In this document: positions 1 to 9,486 of the stretch, piece by piece
How positions within the stretch are numbered: the stretch's first letter is position 1
Layout of the letters: the number at the start of each line of letters is the position of its first letter
Assembly: GCF_003610295.1 (NCBI RefSeq)
Contig: NZ_RAPV01000001.1
Span: 2,852,001-2,916,000 of the forward strand
Length of the DNA: 64,000 bases
Reading direction: 5' to 3'
Source: Paraburkholderia sp. BL23I1N1
GTDB lineage: Bacteria; Pseudomonadota; Gammaproteobacteria; Burkholderiales; Burkholderiaceae
The notes under the pieces: model-generated
What the model was told of the DNA's origin: nothing
Databases searched by the model: none
The model's input: only the letters and a program-made list of their open reading frames with translations
Made by a program: the position numbers and the translations under genes

Positions 1-1
1 C

Positions 2-475
2 CTCATCGTCAAGCTCGAAGCGCTTGGCTGCGACAAGGGCATCGTGGGTCTCGTGCTGCCCGCCGGCTACTCCTTCAATCTCGACGGCACGGCGATCTAT
101 CTGACGCTCGCCTCGATGTTCATCGCACAAGCGTGCGACGTACACCTCTCGGGTAGCCAGATCGCGACGATGCTCGTGGTCATGCTGATCACGTCGAAGG
201 GCGCGGCGGGCGTGTCGGGCAGCGGACTGGTTGCGCTCGTCGCGACGCTCGCCGTCATTCCCGATCTGCCGGTTGCAGGCGTCGCGCTACTGGTCGGCAT
301 CGACCGCTTCATGTCCGAGGCGCGTGCACTGACGAGCGTGATCAGCAACGCCTGCGCGGTGATCTTCGTATCGATGTGGGAGCGCGCCTGCGACCGAACG
401 CGTCTGAAGGATGCATTGAGCCTGGCGCATGAGCCCGAAAAAGCCTTCGAACGGCCCGCCGACCTGCAGGGTTGA
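2..475 (+). CDS. dctA: C4-dicarboxylate transporter DctA family, C-terminal part (truncated by window edge)
   Basis: The reading frame is open from base 2 and ends at TGA 473-475, so only about the last 157 residues are visible. It is the C-terminal core of a sodium- or proton-coupled dicarboxylate symporter of the DAACS family (inner membrane; succinate, fumarate and malate uptake). It contains [16 protein letters not shown], the re-entrant loop and TM7 signature, followed by the [12 protein letters not shown] hairpin and the TM8 stretch with a [12 protein letters not shown] motif that carries the substrate-binding Asp and Arg region. The tail after the last helix is short and charged. The start lies outside the window. 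The neighbouring genes also concern tricarboxylate use, so a carboxylate-uptake cluster is plausible, but they run on the other strand and need not be co-regulated. Confidence 0.88.
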   Translation, partial: LIVKLEALGCDKGIVGLVLPAGYSFNLDGTAIYLTLASMFIAQACDVHLSGSQIATMLVVMLITSKGAAGVSGSGLVALVATLAVIPDLPVAGVALLVGIDRFMSEARALTSVISNACAVIFVSMWERACDRTRLKDALSLAHEPEKAFERPADLQG

Positions 476-490
476 ATCGTTGCCGTCGTC

Positions 491-1273
491 TCAATGCGTG
501 GCGACGGAATCGAGCCCGGTCGATATCACCTCCGGCTGCACGGCGGGCGACGCGAGATAGTCGAGCAGCGCCTTCGCCTCCTTCGGATGCTGCGCGCCGA
601 CCGGGATGCCGGCCGCAAAGCGCGTGACGGACTGCATCGACTCCGGAATCTTGCCGACGTAAGCCGCGCCCTTCACCGGGAGCAACTCGCTCACCTGCTG
701 AAATCCCACTTCGAAGTCGCCGGTTGCAACCACCGACGCCACCGGGATCTTCGGGATCATCTTCGCCTTGGTCTTCACCTGTTCCTCGATGCCGAGCCGC
801 TTGAACAACTCGCGCTCGATATAGACGCCGCTCGCGCTATCCGAGTAAGCGATCGACCGGGCATGCAGCAAGGTTTCCTTGAGCGCCGCCTCAGACCCGA
901 TGTCGGGCTTCGGCGCGCCATCGCGCACGACCATCCCGATGCGCGAATCCGCGAGCTCGACGCGCGAATCGGCAATCACCTTGCCCTGCTTGATGAGGTC
1001 GTCGAGTGCATAGCCGACCATGATTACCACGTCGGCAGGCTCGCCGCGCTGAAGCCGGTTCGGAATGGCCTCCGGCGACTTGCCCATCGACGGTCCGAGC
1101 GCGGTATCGAGCGTGTTGCCCGTGGACGCCGCGAACTTCGGGCCGAGCAGCTTGTAGGCGGCGGTGAAGCCACCAGAGCTCATCACGTGCAAATCGGCGG
1201 CCTGCACGTTCGCCGCAGCGGCGGCGCTGCCGAGGAGCGCCGCGGTGCAGAGTTTCAGAAGGATGGATTTCAT
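491..1273 (-). CDS. Periplasmic substrate-binding protein, ModA-like (type 2 PBP fold)
   Basis: This 260-residue protein starts with a Sec signal peptide (MKSILLKLCTAALLGSAAA, cleavage probable after NVQA). The mature part begins ADLHVMSSGGFTAAY, the usual start of ModA/molybdate-like extracellular binding proteins, and includes a GEPADVVIM segment typical of that fold. The ligand is unknown. No ABC permease or ATPase is adjacent, so it may be an orphan receptor or binding protein; many such ModA-like proteins in Burkholderiaceae are. It lies 45 nt downstream of the MFS gene on the same strand and is probably co-transcribed with it, which ties it loosely to tricarboxylate use. The molybdate assignment is fold-level only. 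Confidence 0.72.
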   Translation of the reverse strand: MKSILLKLCTAALLGSAAAAANVQAADLHVMSSGGFTAAYKLLGPKFAASTGNTLDTALGPSMGKSPEAIPNRLQRGEPADVVIMVGYALDDLIKQGKVIADSRVELADSRIGMVVRDGAPKPDIGSEAALKETLLHARSIAYSDSASGVYIERELFKRLGIEEQVKTKAKMIPKIPVASVVATGDFEVGFQQVSELLPVKGAAYVGKIPESMQSVTRFAAGIPVGAQHPKEAKALLDYLASPAVQPEVISTGLDSVATH

Positions 1274-1318
1274 GGTTGAAAGAACGTCAGGCTAAAGTTC
1301 GAGGAGCGAAGCGATGCT

Positions 1319-2617
1319 TCAGGAAGCCGCATGCAGCGGAACGGAACGGCGCCGATACAGTGCGAGTGTGGCACCGAGCCCGCACACCGCGGCGAAGCTC
1401 ATCCAGTAGCCCGGGGCGGCTTTATCGCCCGTCACGTGAATGAGCGCGGTCGAGATAACGGGCGTGAAACCGCCAAAGACCGCCGTCGCGAGGCTGTAGG
1501 CCAGCGAGAATCCAGCGACACGCACTTCGACAGGCATCACTTCGGTGAGCGCGACGACCATAGCGCCGTTATACATGCCGTACATGAACGAGAGCCAGAG
1601 CAGCACAAGCAGCATGTTGACGAAGCTCGGCGCGTGAGCCAGCAGCGATAGCGCGGGGTAGGCGGTCGCAATTGCCAGGATTGTCATTCCGAGAAGGAGC
1701 GGACGGCGTCCGATCCGGTCCGAGAGGGCGCCACCAATCGGCAGCCAGATGAAGTTTGAGATCCCCACGCACAGCGTGACGAGCAGGCTATCGGCGGTGC
1801 TCAGATGCAGTACCGTCTTGCCAAAGGTCGGCGCATACACTGTGATCAGATAGAAGCTCGTGGTGGTCATTGCGACCAGTAGCATGCCCCCGATCACGAC
1901 AGTCCAGTTCTGGACGAGCGTCGAAAAGACTTCTTTCATGCTCGGGCGATGCTGGCGCTGTTTGAATTCCTGCGTTTCCTCGAGATTGCGCCGCAAGATG
2001 AAGATGAACGGCACGATCATGCAGCCGACGAAGAACGGCACGCGCCATCCCCACGCAGCGATCGCCGCCGTGTCGAGCCACTGATTGAGCGCGAAGCCGA
2101 GCGCGGCAGCGATGACGATCGCCACTTGCTGGCTCGCCGACTGCCAACTCGTGAAGAAACCCTTGCGCCCCGGCGTCGCCATCTCGGCGAGATAAACCGA
2201 TACGCCGCCTAGTTCCGCACCCGCGGAGAAGCCCTGCAGCAGACGGCCAATGAGAACCAGGGCCGGTGCGAATAGTCCGATCGCCGCATAGCCGGGCACG
2301 AACGCGATCAGGATGGTGCCGCTCGCCATGATCGACAGCGTGACAATCAAGCCCTTCCGGCGACCGACATCGTCGATATACGCGCCGAGGATGATCGCGC
2401 CGAGCGGCCGCATCAGGAAGCCCGCGCCGAACACTGCGAACGTCATCATCAGTGAAGCGAACTCGCTCCCCGCCGGGAAAAAGACCGCGGCAATCTGCGT
2501 GGCATAGAAGCCGAACAGGAAGAAGTCGAACTGCTCCAGGAAGTTGCCTGCCGTCACGCGTAGCACGGCGGATGCCTTCGATTGCCCGGGGGCCAGCGGG
2601 GGTGAGGAGGAATGCAT
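1319..2617 (-). CDS. MFS carrier, citrate/tricarballylate:H+ symporter type (MHS family)
   Basis: The 432-residue inner-membrane protein has about 12 hydrophobic helices. The first helix carries [18 protein letters not shown], characteristic of the metabolite:H+ symporter branch that includes CitA and TcuC. The loop 2-3 motif is [11 protein letters not shown] and its second-half copy is [10 protein letters not shown]; loop 4-5 reads [15 protein letters not shown]. The start is supported by GGAGA about 7 nt upstream of ATG. It is preceded by a promoter with a LysR-type dyad that also occurs upstream of the ATP-citrate-lyase-like genes. Citrate or a related tricarboxylate is therefore the best guess for the substrate. 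The family is certain; the substrate is an inference. Confidence 0.85.
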   Translation of the reverse strand: MHSSSPPLAPGQSKASAVLRVTAGNFLEQFDFFLFGFYATQIAAVFFPAGSEFASLMMTFAVFGAGFLMRPLGAIILGAYIDDVGRRKGLIVTLSIMASGTILIAFVPGYAAIGLFAPALVLIGRLLQGFSAGAELGGVSVYLAEMATPGRKGFFTSWQSASQQVAIVIAAALGFALNQWLDTAAIAAWGWRVPFFVGCMIVPFIFILRRNLEETQEFKQRQHRPSMKEVFSTLVQNWTVVIGGMLLVAMTTTSFYLITVYAPTFGKTVLHLSTADSLLVTLCVGISNFIWLPIGGALSDRIGRRPLLLGMTILAIATAYPALSLLAHAPSFVNMLLVLLWLSFMYGMYNGAMVVALTEVMPVEVRVAGFSLAYSLATAVFGGFTPVISTALIHVTGDKAAPGYWMSFAAVCGLGATLALYRRRSVPLHAAS

Positions 2618-2674
2618 CGAGGTGTCTCCAGAAATTTTGAACTTGCGGTGTTCGGGCGATTTGTTATTTGTCGA

Positions 2675-2744
2675 ATACTCGCCCGAACCACACGAAACGA
2701 TAAGTGCTATTTTTGAAACGATTGATGTCCGTAGGTTATCAGTG
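2675..2744 (-). promoter_or_regulatory. Promoter with LysR-type dyad upstream of the MFS carrier (copy 1)
   Basis: Read on the minus strand, an interrupted dyad TGAT-N11-ATCA lies at 2723-2741. It is followed by a -35-like CTTATC (complement of 2699-2704), an 18-nt spacer and a -10-like GAGTAT (complement of 2675-2680), about 57 nt before the MFS start. The same elements in the same order and with the same 18-nt spacer occur at 7044-7113. The T-N11-A dyad placed upstream of -35 is how LysR-type activators usually bind. No regulator gene adjoins it. Confidence 0.6.
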
Positions 2745-2756
2745 TCGGCGAAACGC

Positions 2757-5456
2757 TCAAGCTACGAAGCGGCACTGGGACGCTGGCGTTCGGGTGTCCA
2801 TGTTGCGCCCCCGGTTCAGGTGATCGTCGATTTCCGCCGCGCATCCGAGCATGCGGGGATAAAGGAAGATCGTGAATGCGGCGGTTTCCGGATCGGTCTC
2901 AGTCAATTCACCACGTTGCAGCGGCTGCCACAGCATCTTCAGCAGCAGCGCCGCAATCACGGCATCGACGTTTACGCAGTACACGTTGCGGGAGACGCCG
3001 GCATCAAATAACGCCTGCACCAGTTCGCGATAGAAAGCATGGAACACGTTATATTCCCCACGCTTCCCGCACAGTTCCGCGATGAACACTTCGCGCGGGT
3101 CGTAGTTGACCGGCCTGTCCTTGAAGACGGGATGGTTCACGCCCGGCAGCTTCGCGATATCGAGGCTGCCGGCATGCTTCTGTCGGGCCTTGTACTGCGC
3201 ATAGCGCTCGACCGAGCGCTCGGCCAGCGAGCGCAGGTCCACGCCGTGCGCGGGGTCGGACGGATCGGCAAGCCCGCTGTCCCTGAACGCTTCGATCAGG
3301 AACGCGATGCCTTCATAGCCATTGCCGCCGTGCGTATAGCCTGTATGGGTGAGAAAGCCGACCAGCGCCTTGTTGAGTTGCACGCGCTCGGGGCTTTCCG
3401 GACCGTCAGCGGATACCGCACCCTTTGCTCCCTGCGCCGAGATGGCTCCTGGGCCGTTGGTGAGCAGCAGACCGACGAGCGTCTTGAAGGCGAACAGATC
3501 GTCGGGCCCCGGCGCGAGGTTGAGCAACGCGGCAAAACAGATTTCTGTCAGGCTGCGTTCGTTCAGCAGCGCTTGCGTGGTAAAGCCGCAAAAGCCGTCG
3601 GGACGGTGTCGCGAGGCGTCCGCCGATGCACCGATCAGCGTCCCGAACAACATGGTCCACCAGGGCAGGCTCTCGGCAGTGACGCGGGAGATGCGCTTGC
3701 GCATCAGAGGCCCCCACGCGAGCGTCACGGTGATCGCAGCGAGCATGGCATCCGCCGTCGGGTGAGCGGGCTGAGACGTGAGCCAACGCACGAGGACCGA
3801 CCTGACCCCACGCTCGTCGAGTCCCGCGAGCATCACTTCGGCGCGCGAGTCGCGGGTGTCGGCGAAGAGCTTTTCACAGCCGCCGGCGTCGATCCGGGTG
3901 ATGTCGAAGTTCTCGTCGAGCGCGCTCGTAAGGCCGGCTGCCGAGAAGCGATCGATCATCCATTTCGCGGCATCCCGCGCCGCGCGCTGACGATTCGGCC
4001 CGATGATCGAGGCCGCGGCGGCCAGGATGGCGTTGGGTGCGTTGCCGGCCTCTCGTGCGGCTTGCGCTGCCGCGAGTTCCGGCGTTCCGTGCAGATTGAC
4101 GGACGCAGCGATCGCGACATTGATGAGCTTCTCGTCGTTTTCTCCGCCGAACTCGTGAAGCAGGGCAAGGCAGACGTTGGCTTCGAGCGAATGCGTCGCC
4201 GCTTCGAGCATCGAGGCGCCATACAGGCTGCTCACTTGCGTTTTCGCATCCATCTGCGATGCTCCCGACGCATCCTTCAACGCCTGACGTGGCGCAATCG
4301 CACCGACTTGTCGATTGACCTGCAGGACTTGCTCGTCGTAGGGCGCCACTGCTTTCACTACGGGGATCGCAAGGTCGGACGGAAGCTGAATTCCCTGGTC
4401 GGAGCCGAACCACGGCTTGAGCGCAAGGCTGCCTTCGGGCTCGAAGTCAGGCATCGTCGCGTTGGCGCGCATGACGGCGCTCAGCGCCGCCGGGATATGC
4501 GCGATGTTCGTGACGACCGCGCCCTTGGCGGAGCAGCACGGATCGTCAGGCGTGAAGAGGTGGTCGACGCCAAACTTTTCCATGAACCAGCGCTCCTTGG
4601 CTTGCGCGTCGTCGGAGCCGCCGGCCATCGCGCCCGCATGGCCGACCGCACGCGTGAGGCGGCTCTTCCACCGGCCCACCACACAGGCGACCACCGGTTT
4701 CGTGAAGGCCGCGTCGGCCTCGTAGTAGCCACCCGGTTCGCAATAGAGCACAGCGGCCTTGCTTCGAGCATCGTTGGCGAGTGCGAACGCAAATTCCGGC
4801 GCGGCATAGTGGATGTAGACGTCCTTGCCGCTCGAGATGACGGTCGACGTGCCCCAGCCGCTCATGCGCAGGTATTGCGCGATCGTCGTACTGAAGCCGC
4901 CGGAGTTCGAGAAGATGGCGATCGATCCCTTGCGCATTGAATCGTCCGGACTATCGCCGCCGAGTGCCCCGCCGATTCTCACGCGATTCCACGAGTCAGC
5001 GACGCCGAGCCCGTTCGCACCGAAGATGTCGATGCCCGCTTGCTGACCCATCACGCGAATTTCGCGGGCATCGTGTACGGCGATCTTTTCGGTGATGATG
5101 AAAATCTTCTTCAGATCAGGATTGACGCGGATCAGTTCGGCGACGCCGTCGCGGGCCGCCGATGGCGGTAGATAGACCACGCCGCAGTTGAACCGATGCC
5201 CCGCTTCCAGACCCTCGCGGACGTTGTTGTAGACCGGGATATCTCCGATCGATGTGGTGAGCACTTGCCCGCCTTTGCCCGGCGCCGTGCCGAAGACAAT
5301 ATTCCCGCCTGAGAACGCATGACTAACGGGCGTCACGTCCGAGGACTCACCGCCCAGGATATTGAGCACGCACACGCGATCGTCGCGCGTGGCGATCTGC
5401 GCCAGCGAGCTGACGCCTACGAAATACTTGAACTGGCTGCTGTGTTGTTTGTACAC
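2757..5456 (-). CDS. ATP-citrate lyase-like large subunit (CoA ligase plus tandem citrate-synthase-like domains)
   Basis: The 899-residue protein is read from GTG at 5456, which has GAGGAG 6 nt upstream; a longer in-frame start would overlap the preceding gene. Residues ~1-330 are a succinyl-CoA-synthetase-alpha/ATP-citrate-lyase-like CoA ligase. They include the Rossmann part, SNSGGFS, and the GHAGA motif whose His (~273) is the phosphorylated catalytic residue in this family. Residues ~404-505 look like a partial citrate-synthase-like helical domain (LHG near 455). Residues ~585-899 are a second such domain with NHPVF (His ~775), a DPR triplet (~786), NVD (~830) and an Arg near 869, all positions matched in citrate synthases. 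The usual DHGP motif reads TNGPGAISA (~665-673), with Asn replacing His. It is about 290 residues longer than typical split lyase large subunits. Citrate cleavage to acetyl-CoA and oxaloacetate, or ligation/cleavage of a related acid, is inferred. Confidence 0.75.
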   Translation of the reverse strand: MYKQHSSQFKYFVGVSSLAQIATRDDRVCVLNILGGESSDVTPVSHAFSGGNIVFGTAPGKGGQVLTTSIGDIPVYNNVREGLEAGHRFNCGVVYLPPSAARDGVAELIRVNPDLKKIFIITEKIAVHDAREIRVMGQQAGIDIFGANGLGVADSWNRVRIGGALGGDSPDDSMRKGSIAIFSNSGGFSTTIAQYLRMSGWGTSTVISSGKDVYIHYAAPEFAFALANDARSKAAVLYCEPGGYYEADAAFTKPVVACVVGRWKSRLTRAVGHAGAMAGGSDDAQAKERWFMEKFGVDHLFTPDDPCCSAKGAVVTNIAHIPAALSAVMRANATMPDFEPEGSLALKPWFGSDQGIQLPSDLAIPVVKAVAPYDEQVLQVNRQVGAIAPRQALKDASGASQMDAKTQVSSLYGASMLEAATHSLEANVCLALLHEFGGENDEKLINVAIAASVNLHGTPELAAAQAAREAGNAPNAILAAAASIIGPNRQRAARDAAKWMIDRFSAAGLTSALDENFDITRIDAGGCEKLFADTRDSRAEVMLAGLDERGVRSVLVRWLTSQPAHPTADAMLAAITVTLAWGPLMRKRISRVTAESLPWWTMLFGTLIGASADASRHRPDGFCGFTTQALLNERSLTEICFAALLNLAPGPDDLFAFKTLVGLLLTNGPGAISAQGAKGAVSADGPESPERVQLNKALVGFLTHTGYTHGGNGYEGIAFLIEAFRDSGLADPSDPAHGVDLRSLAERSVERYAQYKARQKHAGSLDIAKLPGVNHPVFKDRPVNYDPREVFIAELCGKRGEYNVFHAFYRELVQALFDAGVSRNVYCVNVDAVIAALLLKMLWQPLQRGELTETDPETAAFTIFLYPRMLGCAAEIDDHLNRGRNMDTRTPASQCRFVA

Positions 5457-5466
5457 GTCGTTCTCC

Positions 5467-6765
5467 TCAGGCCTGAGCCGTGTCGGTTTTAATCGAGGTC
5501 GCGCCGATCCGTGCTGCGATTTCGTCCCGGCCACCCTCGCGCATCCACGTATCCGCCTTGCGAGCGTACTGGATGACCTCGCTGATGTCGGAATCGAATC
5601 CGAAGAGCCGATAGGGCAGACCGAGCGACTCGCATGTGTCTCTCAGCGCGGCCATCCCACGCACGAGGTTCGGGCCTCCCCGGCCCAGCACCACGTAAAG
5701 CGGTGTCGGCCCATACTCGCTGAAGTGTTCGCGAAGAGCGTCGGCCATCGCTCGCAGCGTTTCGAAGATGTCGGTGTTGTTCGACTTGCCGCCGATGATG
5801 AAGAGCACATTCGACTGCTTGAGCCAGTGTTTGAAGCAGATACGGGCCACTTCCTTCATCTTCGCGTACGGGGGATTGCCGCCGAAATCCGACGAGATGA
5901 TCGCGGCGTCGCCGAGCATTTCAGTCACGAGCGAGTTGGCGCCGCCGCCGAACGTCGGTGCGAGAATCGTGCCTTCCTCGTTGATCACATACACGTCGCT
6001 CTGGCCCTGGTGCGTGCGCAACTGATTGATCTCGTGCTCGAAGTCGGAGTAGTCCGCTGCGAACAGGTGTTGCGGCAGCCCGAGGCGCGTCCATCGCGGA
6101 TCGTCGCGATCGAAACCGCACTTGAAGTCGCAGGCGACGGGTGTGAGTCGTCCGTTCTTGTCTTCGCGCATGCGGATCGGATTCAACTCCAGTGTCGTCA
6201 TGCCGAAATCGTGAAAGAGCTCCCAGAGTTTCGGCAACTGCTGCACGAGCGGCGAGATGATCTCCTTCGGCGCACCGATTTCGCTCAGCGCGTTGGCCAC
6301 GACGAACGCCTTCAGGCCCGTCAACGCGTCGAAGGGCACCATCGCCACATGCCTCGGGTCGACCTCTTCGATATCCATGCCGCCCTTATGCGAGAGCGTC
6401 ATGGTCGGCGCACGAAAACGCGTGGAGTCGGTGATCGAAAAATAGACCTCATGCTGGGCCGGAACGCCGGCTTCGAACGTCACGCCATTCGACTTTGCTT
6501 TCAGGTAGCCGACGGAATGCTCGGCGAAGTACAACCGCTCTTTTTCGATCAACGCAGTCTTGAGATCGGTCGCGCGGCCGAGTAAACCAGCCTTCCCCTT
6601 TTTTCCGACTCCGCCTTTGAAGACGGGCTTGATGAATATCTGGCGATGACGATCGATCAAAGTCTTGATCTCCTCCTCGCTGGCGCTCGGGCCGAGGATC
6701 TCACTCGCCGGGAATCCGACGAATTGCAACAGGCACGCGCCGTGCAACATACCGGTGATTTGCAT
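5467..6765 (-). CDS. ATP-citrate lyase-like small subunit (ATP-grasp plus citrate-binding domain)
   Basis: The 432-residue protein corresponds to the N-terminal half of animal ATP-citrate lyase and to the small subunit of plant and bacterial split enzymes. An ATP-grasp domain occupies ~30-235 (IFIKPVFKGGVGKKGKAGLL for nucleotide binding; LELNPIR and ACDFKCGFD as the metal-binding end). A citrate-binding flavodoxin-like domain follows (APTFGGGANSLVTEMLGD, then LFIIGGKSNNTDIFET). ATG is preceded by AGGAG about 8 nt upstream. The large-subunit gene starts 10 nt downstream of its stop, so the two are one operon and probably one complex. Transcription probably starts near 7035, leaving an unusually long leader of about 270 nt. 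The citrate assignment is by homology; a different tri- or dicarboxylate is possible. Confidence 0.8.
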   Translation of the reverse strand: MQITGMLHGACLLQFVGFPASEILGPSASEEEIKTLIDRHRQIFIKPVFKGGVGKKGKAGLLGRATDLKTALIEKERLYFAEHSVGYLKAKSNGVTFEAGVPAQHEVYFSITDSTRFRAPTMTLSHKGGMDIEEVDPRHVAMVPFDALTGLKAFVVANALSEIGAPKEIISPLVQQLPKLWELFHDFGMTTLELNPIRMREDKNGRLTPVACDFKCGFDRDDPRWTRLGLPQHLFAADYSDFEHEINQLRTHQGQSDVYVINEEGTILAPTFGGGANSLVTEMLGDAAIISSDFGGNPPYAKMKEVARICFKHWLKQSNVLFIIGGKSNNTDIFETLRAMADALREHFSEYGPTPLYVVLGRGGPNLVRGMAALRDTCESLGLPYRLFGFDSDISEVIQYARKADTWMREGGRDEIAARIGATSIKTDTAQA

Positions 6766-7544
6766 GAAGTTGTCTCCTGAAGGGCATAGCGATATAAAAA
6801 GAACGGGTGTTCAGATTGGCCGTTACGCGAAAAGCGCCAGGCGTGACAAGCGGCCGTGACGCCGATGGCGTTCGGAATGTGTGGCTGACGTGTGTTGAGT
6901 TGTCCGGTGCTCGAACCGGCTGGGGCTCGAGACTACCCGGCCCAAGGGGCGATCGTTAGCCCCAGGTGCGCCTTGCGTTGTACATAGCCTTGTCTCCGAT
7001 GCGTCTTACTTTCGTCCCAATCTCGCTGGAATCTTGAGTACAGATACTCACGCAAATGGAGTTACGCGATAAGTGCATTTTTTCGAAGCATTGATGTCTA
7101 GATGTTATCAATGCAGCTGGCTGAAACGTGGCATCACCGCCACGTTCCTCTGCGCTGCCTGTCGGAGCAGACGGGTCATCGCTCCAATCTGTGATGTGAC
7201 TTCAGTTGATTGTCCGTCATGGGCGAATGAAGCGACATTCGACATATGCAAGAGACCGTTCGTTCAGGGTCGGTCGAACGAAACCGCTCGTGCGGTAGGG
7301 GCTCCGGTCCGACGCATTTCCCACGATCTCGACAGATATCGTATCGAAAAAGGACAACGGCCACCAACCCGAAACTCAGTGGTGCATCTCACGCAAGCGG
7401 GCAACTGTGGTCGTCCGAAGTTCTGTTAAGTGGAGTCACGCTCGGCACCAGAATTACGAAGCGCAGACTGCCATATGCCCGTCCCATCGCGACATAGATC
7501 TTCCGCGCCGTTGCAACGGTTCTCCCTCGGGTACTGTCAGGAAA
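6766..7544. other. Long intergenic region: leader of the lyase-like operon
   Basis: No convincing gene is seen in these 779 bases. They hold the probable 5' leader of the lyase-like operon on the minus strand, with a small hairpin GGGGC-8 nt-GCCCC at 6946-6963. The promoter copy at 7044-7113 follows. Beyond it is about 430 bases of unassigned sequence next to the 3' end of the toxin gene. A 118-codon plus-strand frame at 7073-7429 has no ribosome-binding site and no recognisable domain, and I do not call it. Confidence 0.6.
7044..7113 (-). promoter_or_regulatory. Promoter with perfect LysR-type dyad upstream of the lyase-like operon (copy 2)
   Basis: The plus strand at 7089-7113 reads CATTGAT-N11-ATCAATG, a perfect 7-bp interrupted dyad with the T-N11-A layout. 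On the minus strand it is followed by a CTTATC -35-like box (complement of 7068-7073), an 18-nt spacer and a GAGTAT -10-like box (complement of 7044-7049). All three elements match copy 1 at 2675-2744 in sequence and spacing. Shared control of transporter and enzyme by one unlinked LysR-type regulator is inferred. Confidence 0.65.
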
Positions 7545-8360
7545 CTACGGCCCAGGCCAATCCACGAGCCCGATCCTGAATTCAGCAAGCCGGTTCTCAA
7601 TCTCCCCTACCGCGTCGCCGTAGTGAGACTCGCCCAGCAACATATGCATCACCAGCCGATCATGCAGGTCGGGGGCATCCAGAATGCCGACGATTTGTTG
7701 CCTGCTTTCCGCGGAAACATTAGACGCTATATCCAATCCCAGCAATCTGGGACCGGCGCGCTCGAACACGTAATCGCATGCAGCCAGCAGTGGCAACTCC
7801 TCTCCATACAGCCTGTCGGCGTTGCCTGCAGCAGCATAATTTTCCAGCAGATACCGGAAGTCCACCGCGTCTTTCGGATTGGACTGCCCACGGTCCAGCC
7901 ACGCGATCAATTTCGTTATCACGAGACCCGGTATCGATGCAACGGGGATCTCGCAGTGATCTGCGATGCACACGGTCACCGCACTATCCAGCGCTTCGGC
8001 GTAGCCCGCTACGTTCATCACGATTGCCATGTCCGGAGGCCACGCCACTTGCGCGGGAGAGATCTCGACGACGCCGAACGGGACCAGATCGACCGGAAAG
8101 CCATCTCCAACGGCTGGCGAATAGTGAAGCCGATGCAGGACCTTCGCGTCCGGCCGGAAGCCCGGCTCCTGAAGAAGCGTCGCCCTGAGCGCCTCAAACA
8201 CTGTCCAGTTCTCGATGGCCATGGCGAAGTCGATGTCGGGACTGGCGCGGTTGAGAGGGAATCCGTGGAGGTGATACATCAGGATGTCGCGCGCCGTCGC
8301 ACCGACAACGAAGTACCGCAGGTTCGTCAGCCGGGCCACGCGATCCATGACTGTCAGCAA
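7545..8360 (-). CDS. AbiEii-type nucleotidyltransferase toxin (type IV toxin-antitoxin system)
   Basis: The 271-residue protein has the nucleotidyltransferase fold of AbiEii/AbiGii-type toxins. VVGATARD near residue 18 and PDIDFAM near 41 match the glycine loop and the paired acidic metal ligands. The middle (ITKLIAWLDRGQSNPKDAVDF) matches the conserved Lys/Asp-containing helix of these toxins. The most likely start is TTG at 8360, preceded by GGAAGG about 10 nt upstream; an in-frame ATG lies 4 codons later. The frame opens just inside the 3' end of the antitoxin gene, so translation is probably coupled. Its presumed job is NTP transfer to tRNA or other RNA to stop growth, for example during phage infection, with neutralisation by the upstream gene product. 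The family is fairly clear; the target is unknown. Confidence 0.75.
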   Translation of the reverse strand: MLTVMDRVARLTNLRYFVVGATARDILMYHLHGFPLNRASPDIDFAMAIENWTVFEALRATLLQEPGFRPDAKVLHRLHYSPAVGDGFPVDLVPFGVVEISPAQVAWPPDMAIVMNVAGYAEALDSAVTVCIADHCEIPVASIPGLVITKLIAWLDRGQSNPKDAVDFRYLLENYAAAGNADRLYGEELPLLAACDYVFERAGPRLLGLDIASNVSAESRQQIVGILDAPDLHDRLVMHMLLGESHYGDAVGEIENRLAEFRIGLVDWPGP

Positions 8361-8388
8361 AACCTGCTTTCCTTCCGGCAGCGGCGTC

Positions 8389-9486
8389 TTAAGTTGGACT
8401 CAAGTCATCCGCCTGCTCCATCTGGTTGCGAATCAACACCGCAGCCTCCGCATTACGGGGTTCCCTTGTACGCTGCAAATCCGCATACACAAGCAGAGGT
8501 GGCGCCGTCACTTTTTCCGTCCGTGATTCGTCGAGATGCCAGAAGGCATCAATGATTTCCAGCGTGCCGGCGGGATCGGCACGTAAGCGGTGACGCTTCG
8601 CGAGTGCCATCGTCACATCCGGTCTTGCCGACGGTTCGACATAAAGCGTTTGCGCGGCCGGCCGAAGCTGCCCGGTCAGTTTTGCGGCAGCAACCTCCCC
8701 GCCCCACCACGCCTGCCCTGCAGGAAGCTCGGCATGCTGCCACCACGATGGATCGCCTACGGCGAACCGTTGCACGTTGAGCTTCGGCAGCAGACGAAGC
8801 GGATAGTTGATCGCCCACTCTTCCCTGAGCGCTGCGGAATCGAGCAATCGCCGGTCGTCCGCGCCCGCCAGCAAGCCGCGCTCACGCAGGTCATCCAGCA
8901 CACTGCCAACAGTGCCAAGCGCCGCACCCGCCGCCGCGGCAATTTCCCGGTATGGACGGTTAAGCAACTCTGGAGCAGATAACAACACAAAAATCATTCT
9001 GAGCGCAGAGGCGCTCGCGGAGATGGCGGGCTTCCCCGATTTCGATGTCAAACGCCTGATCTCGGCATTCGCGGGCCTGCCTGTTACAAGTATGTACTGG
9101 CCAGGCGCGTGCACGTACAGATTGCCGGCAAGGTCGATGAACTGCAGATCTTGCTCGACGCATTCGTCCGCTAACGCGAGCGTCAAATAGGCAGTGGCCA
9201 GCAGGACTGGAAAAGCCGCGGCGCGGTTCTTCGCGACGAGTGCGCTCACTTCCGCCCGCGATCTCATCCGGCGTCGGGTGGCGAGTGTGTATTGCTGGAC
9301 GGCGCCGTTCACATCGAGCGTCAGTTTCCCCTCCTCGGTCAAACCATCACTTCGCTCAGCCGGACGAAAGCCTATAACACTCAAGGGAACACGGCTGCGC
9401 CGGGTTGCGTCGCTGATAAGGTGAGTGAGCAATGCCTGTGTCGGGCGATCGAAGTCCGCAAGGCCATATGGATCGTGGTCGTTCAT
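8389..9486 (-). CDS. AbiEi-type antitoxin / transcriptional repressor
   Basis: The 365-residue protein is read from ATG 9486; an upstream in-frame GTG at 9516 would run through an operator. It resembles AbiEi-family antitoxins. A winged-helix segment near the middle (YREIAAAAGAALGTVGSVLDDL, with a following basic wing) precedes a C-terminal domain with ALAKRHRLRADPAGTLEI and a YADLQRT motif typical of the family. The toxin gene follows directly on the same strand. AbiEi proteins usually repress their own operon by binding inverted repeats; three related palindromes overlie the start region here, which fits. The ribosome-binding site is weak, as is common for an autorepressed antitoxin. Confidence 0.75.
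   Translation of the reverse strand: MNDHDPYGLADFDRPTQALLTHLISDATRRSRVPLSVIGFRPAERSDGLTEEGKLTLDVNGAVQQYTLATRRRMRSRAEVSALVAKNRAAAFPVLLATAYLTLALADECVEQDLQFIDLAGNLYVHAPGQYILVTGRPANAEIRRLTSKSGKPAISASASALRMIFVLLSAPELLNRPYREIAAAAGAALGTVGSVLDDLRERGLLAGADDRRLLDSAALREEWAINYPLRLLPKLNVQRFAVGDPSWWQHAELPAGQAWWGGEVAAAKLTGQLRPAAQTLYVEPSARPDVTMALAKRHRLRADPAGTLEIIDAFWHLDESRTEKVTAPPLLVYADLQRTREPRNAEAAVLIRNQMEQADDLSPT

Noticed and set aside
3039..4940. A 633-codon plus-strand open frame
   Set aside because: It is antisense to the lyase-like large subunit and has the Arg/His-rich composition of a high-GC shadow frame.
7073..7429. A 118-codon Cys-containing plus-strand frame
   Set aside because: It begins inside the operator copy, lacks a ribosome site and shows no family signature.
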